Positions 48,924 through 59,942 are shown, numbered from the stretch's first letter. The stretch: 64,000 bases of DNA from VRUE01 sp040879985 (GCA_040879985.1 JBBDJH010000013.1:23335-87334); one strand, 5' to 3'. Notes: a model not told the origin generated them from the sequence alone. Numbers and translations are program-made.

Positions 48924-50219
48924 GTGAGCGCCATCTCCTCCATTCACGCGCGGCAGATCCTCGATTCGCGCGGCAACCCGACGGTCGAGGTCGAGGTCGT
49001 GCTCGACTCCGGCGCGAGCGGCCGTGCCGCGGTGCCCTCGGGGGCCTCGACCGGCGAGTTCGAGGCGGTCGAGCTGCGCGACGGCGGTGAGCGCTGGGCC
49101 GGCAAGGGCGTCTCGCGCGCGGTCGAGAACGTCAACGATGAGATCACCGCGGCGCTGACCGGCGCCCGCGCCGCCGAGCAGGGCGCCCTCGATGCGACGA
49201 TGAACGAGCTCGACGGCACGCCGAACAAGGGCCGCCTCGGCGCCAACGCGATCCTCGGCGTCTCGCTGGCGGCGGCCAAGGCCGCCGCGGCCGACTCCGG
49301 CCAGCCCCTCTACCGCTACCTGGCCGAGCTCTACGGCGGCGGCGAGCCGAGCCTGCTGCCGGTGCCGATGATGAACGTGCTCAACGGCGGCGCCCACGCC
49401 GACAACTCGGTCGACTTCCAGGAGTTCATGGTCGTGCCCGCCGGGGCGGCGAGCTTCGCCGAGTGCCTGCGGGTCGGCACCGAGGTCTTCCACGCGCTGA
49501 AGCGGAGCCTCGCCTCGCGGGGCCTCTCGACCGCGGGCGGCGACGAGGGCGGCTTCGCGCCCGACCTCGACTCCAACGAGGCGGCCCTGCAGGCGGTCCT
49601 GGCCGGGGTCGAGGCGGCCGGCTACGAGCCCGGCTCCGACGTCTTCATCGCGCTCGACCCGGCGACCAGCGAGGTCTTCGAGGGGGGCGCCTACGTACTC
49701 GAGCACGAGGGCCGCACGCTCTCGCCCGAGCAGATGGCGGCCTACTGGGAGGACGCCTGCTCGCGCTACCCGATCGTCTCGATCGAGGACGGCATGGACG
49801 AGCAGGACTGGGACGGCTGGAAGCTGCTCACCGAGCGCCTCGGCGAGCGGGTGCAGCTGGTCGGCGACGATCTCTTCGTCACCAACCCGGAGCGGCTGCG
49901 GCGCGGCATCGAGCTCGGCGTCGGCAACTCGATCCTGATCAAGGTCAACCAGATCGGCACTCTGAGCGAGACCCTGGAGGCGATCCGGATCGCCCGCGGG
50001 GCCGGCTACACGGCGGTCATCTCGCACCGCTCGGGCGAGACCGAAGACACGACGATCGCCGACCTCGCCGTCGGCACCGGCGCCGGCCAGATCAAGACCG
50101 GCGCCCCCTCGCGCTCGGACCGCGTCGCCAAGTACAACCGACTCCTACGAATCGAGGAGGAGCTTGGTGATGCGGCTGAGTTCCACGGCCTGAAGGTGTT
50201 CTCGCGCACGTCTGGATGA
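48924..50219 (+). CDS. eno: Enolase
   Basis: 431 residues, standard length, from a GTG. Converts 2-phosphoglycerate to phosphoenolpyruvate. SIHARQILDSRGNPTVEVEV at the N-terminus, PSGASTGEFEAVELRDG near 37, the catalytic Glu region DEGGFAPDL near 205, metal ligands SIEDGMDEQDWDGW near 286 and the signature LIKVNQIGTLSETL near 338, then SHRSGETEDT. Nothing unusual in the protein. It lies between the isomerase and divIC as in many actinobacteria. Confidence 0.97.
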   Translation: MSAISSIHARQILDSRGNPTVEVEVVLDSGASGRAAVPSGASTGEFEAVELRDGGERWAGKGVSRAVENVNDEITAALTGARAAEQGALDATMNELDGTPNKGRLGANAILGVSLAAAKAAAADSGQPLYRYLAELYGGGEPSLLPVPMMNVLNGGAHADNSVDFQEFMVVPAGAASFAECLRVGTEVFHALKRSLASRGLSTAGGDEGGFAPDLDSNEAALQAVLAGVEAAGYEPGSDVFIALDPATSEVFEGGAYVLEHEGRTLSPEQMAAYWEDACSRYPIVSIEDGMDEQDWDGWKLLTERLGERVQLVGDDLFVTNPERLRRGIELGVGNSILIKVNQIGTLSETLEAIRIARGAGYTAVISHRSGETEDTTIADLAVGTGAGQIKTGAPSRSDRVAKYNRLLRIEEELGDAAEFHGLKVFSRTSG

Positions 50220-50282
50220 CGCCCCCAGACGCACGCTCTTGTGCATTGAAGGACTCCGGACGCCGACCGCGTAGCACTCGGT

Positions 50283-50654
50283 ATGGCGACCCGTTCGAGA
50301 CCGGCAAGCAGGACGCGGTCTCAGTCGAAACGGCGTCCGGCCGCGCGGCGCAAGCCCGCGGCGCGGCGCGGCGGCAGCCGCATCCGCTGGGACAAGGTCG
50401 GGCGGATCGCGCTGACCCTGGTCCTCGCCGCCGTCCTCTACTCCTACCTGAACCCGGCGATCGACTTCGTCAAGACCTACACGGCGACGACCGCGGCGAA
50501 GGCCGAATTCCACGAGAAGCTGCGCGAGAACAAGCGCCTGCACAAGCGCATCCAGACGGCCGAGGACCCGATCGTGATCAGCCGCAAGGCGCGCGCCCAG
50601 GGCATGGTCGCCGAGGGCGAGACGCCGCTCGTCGTCCAGAATCTCGGCGGCTAG
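50283..50654 (+). CDS. divIC: Septum formation initiator, FtsB/DivIC family
   Basis: 123 residues. A very basic cytoplasmic N-terminus (RSRPASRTRSQSKRRPAARR), one membrane helix (IALTLVLAAVLYSYLNPAID, about 43-62) and an extracytoplasmic coiled coil (AEFHEKLRENKRLHKRIQTA) then the family tail AEDPIVISRKARAQGMVAEG. It is a bitopic divisome scaffold with FtsL-like partners. Position just after eno is the conserved actinobacterial location for this gene. Confidence 0.88.
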   Translation: MATRSRPASRTRSQSKRRPAARRKPAARRGGSRIRWDKVGRIALTLVLAAVLYSYLNPAIDFVKTYTATTAAKAEFHEKLRENKRLHKRIQTAEDPIVISRKARAQGMVAEGETPLVVQNLGG

Positions 50655-50675
50655 CAAGCGGTAGCGGAGCGCTTG

Positions 50676-53192
<2,517 letters not shown>

Positions 53193-53212
53193 GGCCCATT
53201 AACCTGGGTCCG

Positions 53213-53536
53213 ATGCACTATCCGCTAGAGAACGCACTGTTCCAATGGGAGGAGGGCCTGCGCGCCCTGCGCGCGATCGAGGACCCGCGCGAGCGGCGTC
53301 GGGCCGACGCGGTCGTCGGCGCGATCGAGGATGAGCTGCGCCGCCGCATCGGCCCGACCTTCTCCGCCGCCGAGCTGGCCGAACTCTACGGGCGCGGCAC
53401 CGACTGGTGCCAGCAGGTGGCGACCGACGTCGCCCCCTGGATGGTGGCCGACGCACAGACGCTTGCCGACGCCGCGTTCTACCTATACGTGCGGGGCGCG
53501 ACCGACTTCGCCGGCGGTCGCCGGTTACTCGTCTGA
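53213..53536 (+). CDS. Conserved hypothetical protein (107 aa)
   Basis: Starts MHYPLENALFQWEEGLRALR and is almost wholly helical, with no signal peptide and no known motif. TAACCT at 53200-53205 lies 7 bases before the ATG, supporting the start. It overlaps the 3' end of the opposite-strand acidic/basic protein by 12 bases. No function can be offered. Confidence 0.6.
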   Translation: MHYPLENALFQWEEGLRALRAIEDPRERRRADAVVGAIEDELRRRIGPTFSAAELAELYGRGTDWCQQVATDVAPWMVADAQTLADAAFYLYVRGATDFAGGRRLLV

Positions 53537-54160
53537 GTCGTCGCCGCCGGCGGACTCGCCGGCGCGGCGGATGACGATCTGGTCGGCCTCGATGCGGACG
53601 GTGACGTCGCTCTTGCCGGCCCAGTGCTCGGTGTAGACGGGGTTGTCCTTGATCGCCGCGTCGAGCCAGAGGCCGTAGCCGTCGCGTTCGCCGTGATCGA
53701 AGCTTGCCTCTAGCTCTTTGCGCCTGCCGCGCCCACCGCGCCTGCCGCGCCGCCTGCGGCGCCGGGGACGGTCGCCGCCCTCGCCGTCGCCCTCTTTTTT
53801 GGACGCCGGTTTGCGCTCCCTGCGAGCGGGCTTCTCCTCGTCCCCCTCGTCCCCCTCGTCGTCCGTGTCGTCCGCGTCGTCTTCATCCTCGTCCTCGTCG
53901 GGTTGCTCCGCCTCGGCTTCCTCTTCCTCGGCGGCCTCTTCAGCGGTAGCCGCCTCGACCTCGGCCTCGATCTCGTCGCGGAGGTCGACTTCGCCGCCGC
54001 CGTCCTCTTCCCCGCTGGGGTTGAGGTCATGCTGCTTGCGGAACTCGCGCAGTTCGGAGGCGGAGATCTCCAGCTGGTGGGCGATCCAGGCGTCGGTTCG
54101 ACCCTGCTGCACCCAGGCGCGGATCTGGTTGAGCTGCGGTTTCAGTGAGCGTCGTGCCAT
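53525..54160 (-). CDS. Acidic-basic low-complexity protein with N-terminal HTH-like segment
   Basis: 211 residues. The N-terminus (LKPQLNQIRAWVQQGRTDAW then IAHQLEISASELREFRKQHD) reads as a helix-turn-helix. The middle, about 50-110, is nearly all Glu/Asp and the next 40 residues nearly all Arg/Lys (RRRRRRGRRGGRGRR). A folded C-terminal part (YTEHWAGKSDVTVRIEADQI) follows. The charge-block layout suggests nucleic-acid binding with an intramolecular acidic mimic; function unknown. The low-complexity DNA makes frame assignment less certain, but both ends look genuinely coding. Confidence 0.6.
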   Translation of the reverse strand: MARRSLKPQLNQIRAWVQQGRTDAWIAHQLEISASELREFRKQHDLNPSGEEDGGGEVDLRDEIEAEVEAATAEEAAEEEEAEAEQPDEDEDEDDADDTDDEGDEGDEEKPARRERKPASKKEGDGEGGDRPRRRRRRGRRGGRGRRKELEASFDHGERDGYGLWLDAAIKDNPVYTEHWAGKSDVTVRIEADQIVIRRAGESAGGDDSDE

Positions 54161-54248
54161 CGGCGCGCGAGTCTATTCAACCTAGAGGTCCAGTGTCGGG
54201 CCTCTACGGCGGTTCGCGAAGTCATGGCGGTCGCAGGCCTCAGGCGCT

Positions 54249-54488
54249 TCAGGCCATCAGGAAGGAGAGGGCCTCGAACATGGCGATGACGACGACGACC
54301 ACGGTCGCGGAGAGGCAGACGGCCAGCACGCTGAAGCGCACTTTGCCGTGCTGCTCGTTGCGGACGATGCGACGCTCGCGCGAGCGGTTGGCTGCGCGGC
54401 GGCGCAGCTGCTCGCGCCGGCGGCGCTGCAAGGTCGTCTCCTGCTCGAAGGCGACCTCGAACTGGTTGATGCTCTGCCGCATTTTCAT
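54249..54488 (-). CDS. Small single-pass membrane protein with basic coiled-coil N-terminus
   Basis: 79 residues from ATG 54488. Residues 1-45 are highly charged and helical (QFEVAFEQETTLQRRRREQL), then one helix (VLAVCLSATVVVVVIAMFEA) near the C-terminus. Tail-anchored topology is likely. It is not in a recognised family. An ATG two codons later is also possible. Confidence 0.5.
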   Translation of the reverse strand: MKMRQSINQFEVAFEQETTLQRRRREQLRRRAANRSRERRIVRNEQHGKVRFSVLAVCLSATVVVVVIAMFEALSFLMA

Positions 54489-54585
54489 AGAGGCGGCCCC
54501 GGGAAGGGCCGGGCGGGACCGTAGCAAGCCGCACGAACGCTTGCACGCCTAAAGGCCGCGGCAGAGGTGGCAGACGTGACGAAGA

Positions 54586-55125
54586 TCACGGTCCGCAGGC
54601 GCCCCAGAGGCCGCGGCCGGAGCGGGCCGCGGCCAGCTCGAGGCGGCGCAGACGGGGGGCGAAACGGTCGTTGGGCGGAATCGTCAGCGTGCGGGCGAGG
54701 CCGCGGCGGATCAACTCCGCGTTGAACAACCGCGTTGGACTTTTTACGTGCTGGGGCACGGACAAAGTGCGACGCGGCAGATAGACATAGGCCAGTAGGC
54801 GGCCGTAGTGGTCGCGTCGCTCGACGCCGAACACGAGGCGCACGCGCCGGCCCTCGAGGACCCCGTGGGTGAAGCGCGACGCCTGCGCCCCGAAGCACTC
54901 CACCGGCGCGCCGGGCTTGACCGTCTCCGGCGTATCGACCCCGATCAACCGCACGTCCTCGACATCGCCATCGATCCGCGCCTCGACCGTGTCCCCGTCG
55001 ACGACCCGAATAACCACGGCGTCAGCTGACCCCGGTCCCCCCTCAAGCTCCCCCTCCCAGGGCCGCAGCACCAGCAACGCCACGACGACCAGCAGCAGCA
55101 CGCTCCCCGCAAGCTCTCTTCTCAC
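54586..55125 (-). CDS. Thermonuclease (SNase-like) family protein, exported
   Basis: 179 residues. A signal-anchor helix at 7-20 (AGSVLLLVVVALLVL) precedes a staphylococcal-nuclease fold: VIRVVDGDTVEARIDG near 38, VRLIGVDTPETVKPG near 58, and ERRDHYGRLLAYVYL near 103. The catalytic Arg and Asp/Glu set seems complete. It would be a surface or secreted nuclease. Residues about 117-132 (SVPQHVKSPTRLF) are coded by a type C hairpin (54731-54776) and do not resemble the family, so a repeat seems to sit inside the gene. Confidence 0.78.
   Translation of the reverse strand: MRRELAGSVLLLVVVALLVLRPWEGELEGGPGSADAVVIRVVDGDTVEARIDGDVEDVRLIGVDTPETVKPGAPVECFGAQASRFTHGVLEGRRVRLVFGVERRDHYGRLLAYVYLPRRTLSVPQHVKSPTRLFNAELIRRGLARTLTIPPNDRFAPRLRRLELAAARSGRGLWGACGP
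54731..54776. repeat. Hairpin element, stem type C, inside the thermonuclease gene
   Basis: 20-base arms with 4 mismatches (54731-54750 and 54757-54776) around CTGGGG. The arm CGCGTTGGACTTT matches the extended right arm of the 21189 element. Confidence 0.65.
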
Positions 55126-55150
55126 GAGCAGAAGTTATCCGCGTATCGGT

Positions 55151-55184
55151 GAGGGGCCATCAAACCCCTGCCGGATGGCCCCTC
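55151..55184 (-). terminator. Hairpin at the end of the aldolase gene
   Basis: Perfect 11-bp arms GAGGGGCCATC / GATGGCCCCTC (55151-55161, 55174-55184) around 12 bases; the inner end covers the aldolase stop. No T-run. Could stop or stabilise the fba transcript. Confidence 0.4.
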
Positions 55185-56103
55185 AGGGGGTGCGCCTGAC
55201 GTTGCTCAGCAACGTCTCCTTTATCTGCGCGATGATCTCCAGCGCATCGTTCCACTCGCGCTGCCAGACGTTGCGGCCGAAGATCACGCCGCTGCCGCCC
55301 GCCTGCATGATCTCGCTGCAGTGCCTGAGCACGACGTCGTCGTCGACTTTGGAGCCGCCGGAGAGGACGACCAGCGCCCGCCCGGCCGACTCGACGCAGT
55401 GCTGGATCGCCCCGGCCTGGTCGATCTCCATCTCGTTGTAGGGGGCCGGCGCGTCCTTGTCGGTGTCCGGGTTGATCTTCGGCATGTTGAGCTTGACCAC
55501 GTCGGCGCCCATCTCCATCGCCATCCGCGCCGCGTAGTCGATCGCGTAGAAGGAGCCGGGGCCGCCCTTGGCCTCGATCGCTTCGCCGCGCGGGTAGGAC
55601 CAGACGATCAGCGGCATCCCGTAGCGGTCGCAGTCTTCGCGCACGCCGCGCAGCTGCGCCAGGTCCTGGTCCTGGCGCGGCGAGCCGACATAGAGCGTGT
55701 AGCCGACCGCGTCGGCGCCGAGCCGCACCGCGTCCTCGACGCTGGCGTTGCAGGTCGAGAACGCCTGGGCCGAGGAGGGGATATCGGTCTTGCCGTTGAC
55801 CTTGAGGATCAGCGGCACCTGTCCGGCGTAGTCGGGGTAGTACTTGCTCGCCATGCCGATCTGGCAGGCGAGGGCCGAGTAGCCGGCCTCGACCGCGAGC
55901 CGGAACTGGTAGTCGGGGTCCTTGGAGTCCGGGTTGGGGAAGAAGTCGCGCGGGCCGTGCTCGATGCCCTGGTCGATCGGCAGCAGCATCAGGGTGCCGT
56001 TGCCGGGCCCGAACTCGAACAGCAGGCGGCGCAGCCGGGTCCGTTTGCCGGGCGCCAGCTCGGTCAGAAGCGATTTCTGCTCGGTCAGACTGTTCAACTC
56101 CAC
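55183..56103 (-). CDS. fbaB: Class I fructose-bisphosphate aldolase, archaeal/FbaB (DhnA) type
   Basis: 306 residues from a GTG at 56103. Schiff-base aldolase of glycolysis. LLPIDQGIEHGPRDFFPNP near residue 40, LKVNGKTD near 100, IVWSYPRGEAI near 165, VVKLNMPK near 203 with the Schiff-base Lys, and VLSGGSKVDDDVV near 245, then GVIFGRNVWQRE. It is the FbaB/DhnA type, not the classical animal type. Lies alone on the minus strand; enolase is 5 kb away. Confidence 0.88.
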   Translation of the reverse strand: MELNSLTEQKSLLTELAPGKRTRLRRLLFEFGPGNGTLMLLPIDQGIEHGPRDFFPNPDSKDPDYQFRLAVEAGYSALACQIGMASKYYPDYAGQVPLILKVNGKTDIPSSAQAFSTCNASVEDAVRLGADAVGYTLYVGSPRQDQDLAQLRGVREDCDRYGMPLIVWSYPRGEAIEAKGGPGSFYAIDYAARMAMEMGADVVKLNMPKINPDTDKDAPAPYNEMEIDQAGAIQHCVESAGRALVVLSGGSKVDDDVVLRHCSEIMQAGGSGVIFGRNVWQREWNDALEIIAQIKETLLSNVRRTP

Positions 56104-56181
56104 GCTCTATTCCTCCTCGAAGACGGGTGTTCCCGCAGTATGCCACCGGCGGCGCGCGCCGAGTGCTTGCGGCAGTGCGGT

Positions 56182-56187
56182 TATCCT
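56182..56187 (+). promoter_or_regulatory. Candidate leaderless -10 box
   Basis: TATCCT lies 9 bases before the ATG at 56197; no ribosome site. Confidence 0.4.
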
Positions 56188-56196
56188 CGATTGATC

Positions 56197-56973
56197 ATGA
56201 GCGAGACTGAGCTCAGCGTCATCTGCAAGAACTGCGGTTCCGAGGTCAGTCCCTACGTAACCGAGTGCCCCTATTGCGGGGCGCGCCTACGCAAGCGGGC
56301 GCCGAAGCTGGAGCGGCGCGGCGACGGGCTCGAGGCAAAGCCACGGCGCGGACCGTCCGCCCGCCTCTTTCGGATCAAACTGCCCTCGCGCGGCGCCGGT
56401 GGCGCGCAGCGGCCATACGCGACGTCGGCGGCGATTCTCGGGTCGGCGGCGCTGCTGCTGGTCGGGCGGGCGACGGGCGCTTCGCTGCCCGACGTCGGCG
56501 GCCTGCTCGTGCCGATCGACGCCGAGGCCTGGCGCCTGTTCACCGCGCCGTTCGCCTACGTCGACGTCGGCTACCTCTTCGTCGTCGCCCTCGCCCTGGC
56601 GATCTTCGGCCCCGGGGTCGAGCGCTGCCTCGGCAGCCTGGCGACCGCCGTCCTGCTGCTCGCCTGCGGCTCGCTGGGGATGTTGGCGGCGAGCGGCGCC
56701 GCCGACGCCCAGGACGAGATCGTCGCGATCGCCGGCGGCAACGGCATGGCGCTGGGCGCGGTCGCGGCCTGGTTCGCGATCCGCCGCTCGGAAGCGCGCC
56801 AGGCGGTCGACCGCGACTACGACCCGATCGGTGTCGCCGTCGCCTTCGCGGTGCTGCTGGCGCTGCCGATCTTCGAGTCGACCGCCGATGTCGTCGCCGG
56901 CCTCGCCGGGGGTCTGGTCGGCGCCCTCGCCGGCCTCGCCGCGGCCGGCCTGCGCCGCGAGCGCCTGCCCTAG
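56197..56973 (+). CDS. Zinc-ribbon plus rhomboid-like membrane protein, catalytic residues apparently missing
   Basis: 258 residues. An N-terminal zinc ribbon (ICKNCGSE at 9 and CPYCGARL at 26) and a basic linker lead to about six helices. EAWRLFTAPFAYVDVGYLF near 109 recalls the rhomboid WRxxTxxFxH loop, and AGGNGMALGAVAAW near 176 aligns with GxSGxxxG, but with Asn for the catalytic Ser; the HxxGxxxG His is not evident near DVVAGLAGG. It may be a pseudo-rhomboid, or only similar by chance. The role is unknown; the zinc ribbon suggests a protein or nucleic-acid partner. Confidence 0.55.
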   Translation: MSETELSVICKNCGSEVSPYVTECPYCGARLRKRAPKLERRGDGLEAKPRRGPSARLFRIKLPSRGAGGAQRPYATSAAILGSAALLLVGRATGASLPDVGGLLVPIDAEAWRLFTAPFAYVDVGYLFVVALALAIFGPGVERCLGSLATAVLLLACGSLGMLAASGAADAQDEIVAIAGGNGMALGAVAAWFAIRRSEARQAVDRDYDPIGVAVAFAVLLALPIFESTADVVAGLAGGLVGALAGLAAAGLRRERLP

Positions 56974-56982
56974 GCTGGGGCA

Positions 56983-57339
56983 ATGGCGGTGGACGACGAG
57001 CGACTGGAAGCCGCGATCGAGCGGCTGGCCGAGGCGGGCCGCTTCGCCGAGGCGGAGTCGATCGTCGCCCGTGCGGCGCCGCAGCTGCAGCGCGTCCTCG
57101 TCGCGGCCCTCGCCGAGGGCGGCTGGTTCGGCGAGTCGCACGAGAGCGAGTCGCTGAAGGCGGCCACCGTCCCCGACCCCGAGCAGCGGATCGCCGCCGT
57201 GCGCACCCTGCTCGCCGAGGAGGCGCGAATCGGGATGATGGTCGGCGTCGCCGTCGGCTGGGCACTGAAAGAGGAGATGAGCGAGGGCGAAGTCGAGAGC
57301 CCCGCAAGCGAGGGCCCCGGCCCGGAAGGAGAGCGTTGA
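56983..57339 (+). CDS. Hypothetical protein (118 aa)
   Basis: Helical, starting MAVDDERLEAAIERLAEAGR, with a TPR-like helix-turn-helix look at residues 8-45, and a Glu/Pro-rich tail. TAGGCT at 56971-56976 lies 6 bases before the ATG but is mostly the previous stop codon. It ends one base before the next ATG at 57341, so it is coupled to the UPF0173 hydrolase. No family is recognised. Confidence 0.55.
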   Translation: MAVDDERLEAAIERLAEAGRFAEAESIVARAAPQLQRVLVAALAEGGWFGESHESESLKAATVPDPEQRIAAVRTLLAEEARIGMMVGVAVGWALKEEMSEGEVESPASEGPGPEGER

Positions 57340-57340
57340 G

Positions 57341-58054
57341 ATGGAGATCAAGTTCCACGGCCATTCCTGCTTCGAGCTGCGCGAGGGGGAGACGACGGTC
57401 CTTGTCGACCCCTTCCTGAAGCCGAACAACCCGTGCGCGGTAGCCACCGCGGAGGAGGTCGAGCCGACCCACATCGCGCTCAGCCACGGCCACGCCGACC
57501 ACGTGGCGGACGCGGTCGCCGCGGCGAAGCGCACGGGCGCCCACTGCGTCGCCATCGTCGAGCTCGCCAACTGGCTCGAAGGGCAGGGCGTGGAGGATGT
57601 CAGCGACCCCAACCTCGGCGGCACGGTCGGCTTCGAGTGGGGTTGGATCAAGCTGGTGCCGGCCTGGCACACGAGCACCGCGCCGGGCTCCGAAGAGGCC
57701 CCCTACAGCGCCGAGCATGGCGTCTCGCTCGGCACCGCGGCGGGGCTGCTGATCCGGATCGGCGAGGTGACCGTCTACCACACGGGCGACACCTGCCTGT
57801 TCGGCGACATGAAGCTGATCGCCGAGCGCAACCCGGTCGACGTCGCCCTGCTGCCGATCGGCGGCCACTACACGATGGATCGCCACGACGCGGCGGTCGC
57901 GGCGGAGCTGATCGGCGCCGCGACGACGATCCCGATGCACTACGACACCTTCGCGCCGATCGAGACCGACAGCGGCGCCTTCAAGGCCGAGGTCGAGTCG
58001 AAGACCTCCTCAAGGGTGGTCCTGCTGAAGCCGGGGGAGACGCACACGGCCTGA
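57341..58054 (+). CDS. UPF0173 metal-dependent hydrolase (MBL fold)
   Basis: 237 residues. MBL-fold hydrolase with the UPF0173/YtkL layout: IKFHGHSCFELREGE at the start, LSHGHADHVADAV near 48 (HxHxDH), VYHTGDTCLFGDMKL near 146, LLPIGGHYTMDRHDAA near 170 and MHYDTFAPI near 200. Metal ligands are complete. The substrate of this family is not settled. The small gene at 56983 ends one base before its ATG. Confidence 0.85.
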   Translation: MEIKFHGHSCFELREGETTVLVDPFLKPNNPCAVATAEEVEPTHIALSHGHADHVADAVAAAKRTGAHCVAIVELANWLEGQGVEDVSDPNLGGTVGFEWGWIKLVPAWHTSTAPGSEEAPYSAEHGVSLGTAAGLLIRIGEVTVYHTGDTCLFGDMKLIAERNPVDVALLPIGGHYTMDRHDAAVAAELIGAATTIPMHYDTFAPIETDSGAFKAEVESKTSSRVVLLKPGETHTA

Positions 58055-58081
58055 GCGCGGGAACTGCCTGAGCGGCTGCCG

Positions 58082-59806
58082 CTACTCGGCGTCGTCGGGA
58101 GCGGGGGTTTCGGCCGGCGTCGCGGGCTCGGGCGTCGCGGGCTCCTCCGCGTCGGAGCTGTCGCTGGAGGCCGGGGGAGGCGCTGGCGGAGTCGTTTCGG
58201 CGGGCGGCGACGATTCGCTCGGCGGCGACGATTCGCTCGGCGGCGACGATTCGCTCGGCGGAGTCGATCCGCTGGGCGGCGCCGATTCAGCCGGCGGCGC
58301 CGAGGAAGCTTCTTCGCCGGAGCCCGTGCTCGGCGGGGTCGAGCCGCCGACGGTGACGACCAGGGTGTCGCTGTCGCTGGGGGCGCCCGCGGTCGGTTTC
58401 GGGGATTTCGCGTCGGTCAGTTTCGGCGTGCCCGTTTTGGCCGTCGCATCGGACTCGTCGTCATCCTCGGGCGTGGCCGACGGGCCGGCTGCCTCCGTGC
58501 CCCCGCTGGGGTCGGGCGCGGGCACCGGGGCCGGGTCGGCGGCGGCCGGGGCCGGGTCGGTCACGGGCGGCGCGGGCGGCGCACCCAGTTCGACCGGCGC
58601 CGGTTGCGCCTGCACGGCCGCGACGTGGCCGGGCGCCACCGAGAGCGGGCCGCGGTGCGCGGGTGAGGAGGAGATCTGGGCGGGAGGGTTGGTCTTCGGC
58701 AGCGGGCTCGTGCCCACTTTCTGGTTGACCTCGACGGCGCCGGCGGTGATCACGGCGGCGGTGACGACGCCGGCGACGGCCTTGCTGCCGATCGCTCCGC
58801 CGACCGCGCCGATCCCGCCGGCGGCTCCGCCGCCTCCGAGCGCGGCGCCGACGCCTCCGACCGCCCCGGCGCCGGTCGCCGCCGCGGTCACACCGGCGCT
58901 GGCGCCCGCGGTCGTCGCTGCCGTCGCCCCGGCGCCTGCACCGGCGGCCCCCGCGCCGCCGGTGGCGCCGGCCGAAGCCCCGCCGCCGGCCCCGCCGAGG
59001 CCGAGCTTGGCGACGATGAAGCCCTTCAGGGCGATCAGCGCGCCGGCCGGGAAGAGCGCCGCCATCACCTTGTCGTTGGTGCGGACCTGGGCGCGGAAGT
59101 CGGCGCACTCGTCGCAGTCGCGGACGTGGCGGCGCACCGGGCCGGAGACCTTGCGCAGCCCCTCGGCGGCCTCGGCCAGCTCGAGGCGCACCTCGCCGCA
59201 GGTCAGCTGGCGAGCCTGGCTCGCCTCGGCGAGGGAGATCCGCGCCCGCACCAGCAGCGACTTGACCGAGGGCACGCTGGTCTCCATCGCGGCGGCGATT
59301 TCCTCGTAGGACATCGCGTCCATCTCGCGCAGCAGCAGGGCCGTGCGCTGCGTCTCGGGCAGTTTGCCGACGTCGGTGAGCAGCTGGCGGAACTCCTCGC
59401 GGTTGTTGACCTTCTCGGCGGTCGTGGCGGCCTCGACGACCGGGACCATGTCCATCGATTCCTGCGCGTCGGCGGTCGGTTTGCGCAGGTGGTTGAGCGA
59501 ACGGTTGCGGGCGATCCTGTACAGCCACGGGCGCAGGTTGATCTCGCGCTCGTCGGCGAGCATCGCCTTGTAAGCGTTGACGAAGACCTCCTGCAGGACG
59601 TCCTCGGCATCCTCGGTGGAGCCGAGCATCTGCCGGCAGAAGCCGAGCAGGCGGCCCTGGTAGCGATCGACGATCGTCTCGAAGGCACCGGTGTTGCCGC
59701 TGCGCGCCATCGCGATCAACTTCGCGTCCCCCTGCAGCTTGAGCAGCGGCGAGCGGCGGGCGAGAAGTCCGCGCTGACTGGCGTGGGATAGAGCCGATGC
59801 CTCCAA
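58082..59806 (-). CDS. ECF sigma factor fused to anti-sigma-like zinc-finger, membrane helix and Pro-rich exterior domain
   Basis: 574 residues from a TTG at 59806 with GGAGGA upstream. Residues about 30-180 are an ECF sigma factor: region 2 (ETIVDRYQGRLLGFCRQMLG, DAEDVLQEVFVNAYKAM) and region 4 (LPETQRTALLLREMDAMSYE). Next, CGEVRLELAEAAEGL and the zinc-binding HVRDCDECADFR (HxxxCxxC) near 225-235 are features of a ZAS anti-sigma. A Gly/Ala-rich, weakly hydrophobic stretch and a helix (VAGVVTAAVITAGAVEV) follow, then about 200 Pro/Ser/Glu-rich residues. One protein seems to carry both sigma and its brake across the membrane. Confidence 0.85.
   Translation of the reverse strand: MEASALSHASQRGLLARRSPLLKLQGDAKLIAMARSGNTGAFETIVDRYQGRLLGFCRQMLGSTEDAEDVLQEVFVNAYKAMLADEREINLRPWLYRIARNRSLNHLRKPTADAQESMDMVPVVEAATTAEKVNNREEFRQLLTDVGKLPETQRTALLLREMDAMSYEEIAAAMETSVPSVKSLLVRARISLAEASQARQLTCGEVRLELAEAAEGLRKVSGPVRRHVRDCDECADFRAQVRTNDKVMAALFPAGALIALKGFIVAKLGLGGAGGGASAGATGGAGAAGAGAGATAATTAGASAGVTAAATGAGAVGGVGAALGGGGAAGGIGAVGGAIGSKAVAGVVTAAVITAGAVEVNQKVGTSPLPKTNPPAQISSSPAHRGPLSVAPGHVAAVQAQPAPVELGAPPAPPVTDPAPAAADPAPVPAPDPSGGTEAAGPSATPEDDDESDATAKTGTPKLTDAKSPKPTAGAPSDSDTLVVTVGGSTPPSTGSGEEASSAPPAESAPPSGSTPPSESSPPSESSPPSESSPPAETTPPAPPPASSDSSDAEEPATPEPATPAETPAPDDAE
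58200..58270 (-). repeat. Tandem 18-bp repeat in the sigma factor C-terminus
   Basis: CGATTCGCTCGGCGGCGA and close variants repeat three to four times, coding SESSPPSESSPPSESSPP. Length polymorphism is likely. Not a CRISPR: no unique spacers. Confidence 0.8.
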
Positions 59807-59942
59807 GCTTCCTCCAGGGAAAGGCGTTGCGAATGGCGTCGTCTTCGTAAGTAGGGACACCGTAACAGCGCCATAGTTGCGCTCTGTACAAACATTTACC
59901 CGGGGTTTAGACGCTTCAACCGAGGCGGCTACCATCGTGCTT

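Noticed and set aside
58196..58275. Possible CRISPR-like repeat array
   Set aside because: The repeats are contiguous 18-mers without spacers and code a Ser/Pro/Glu tail; no cas genes.
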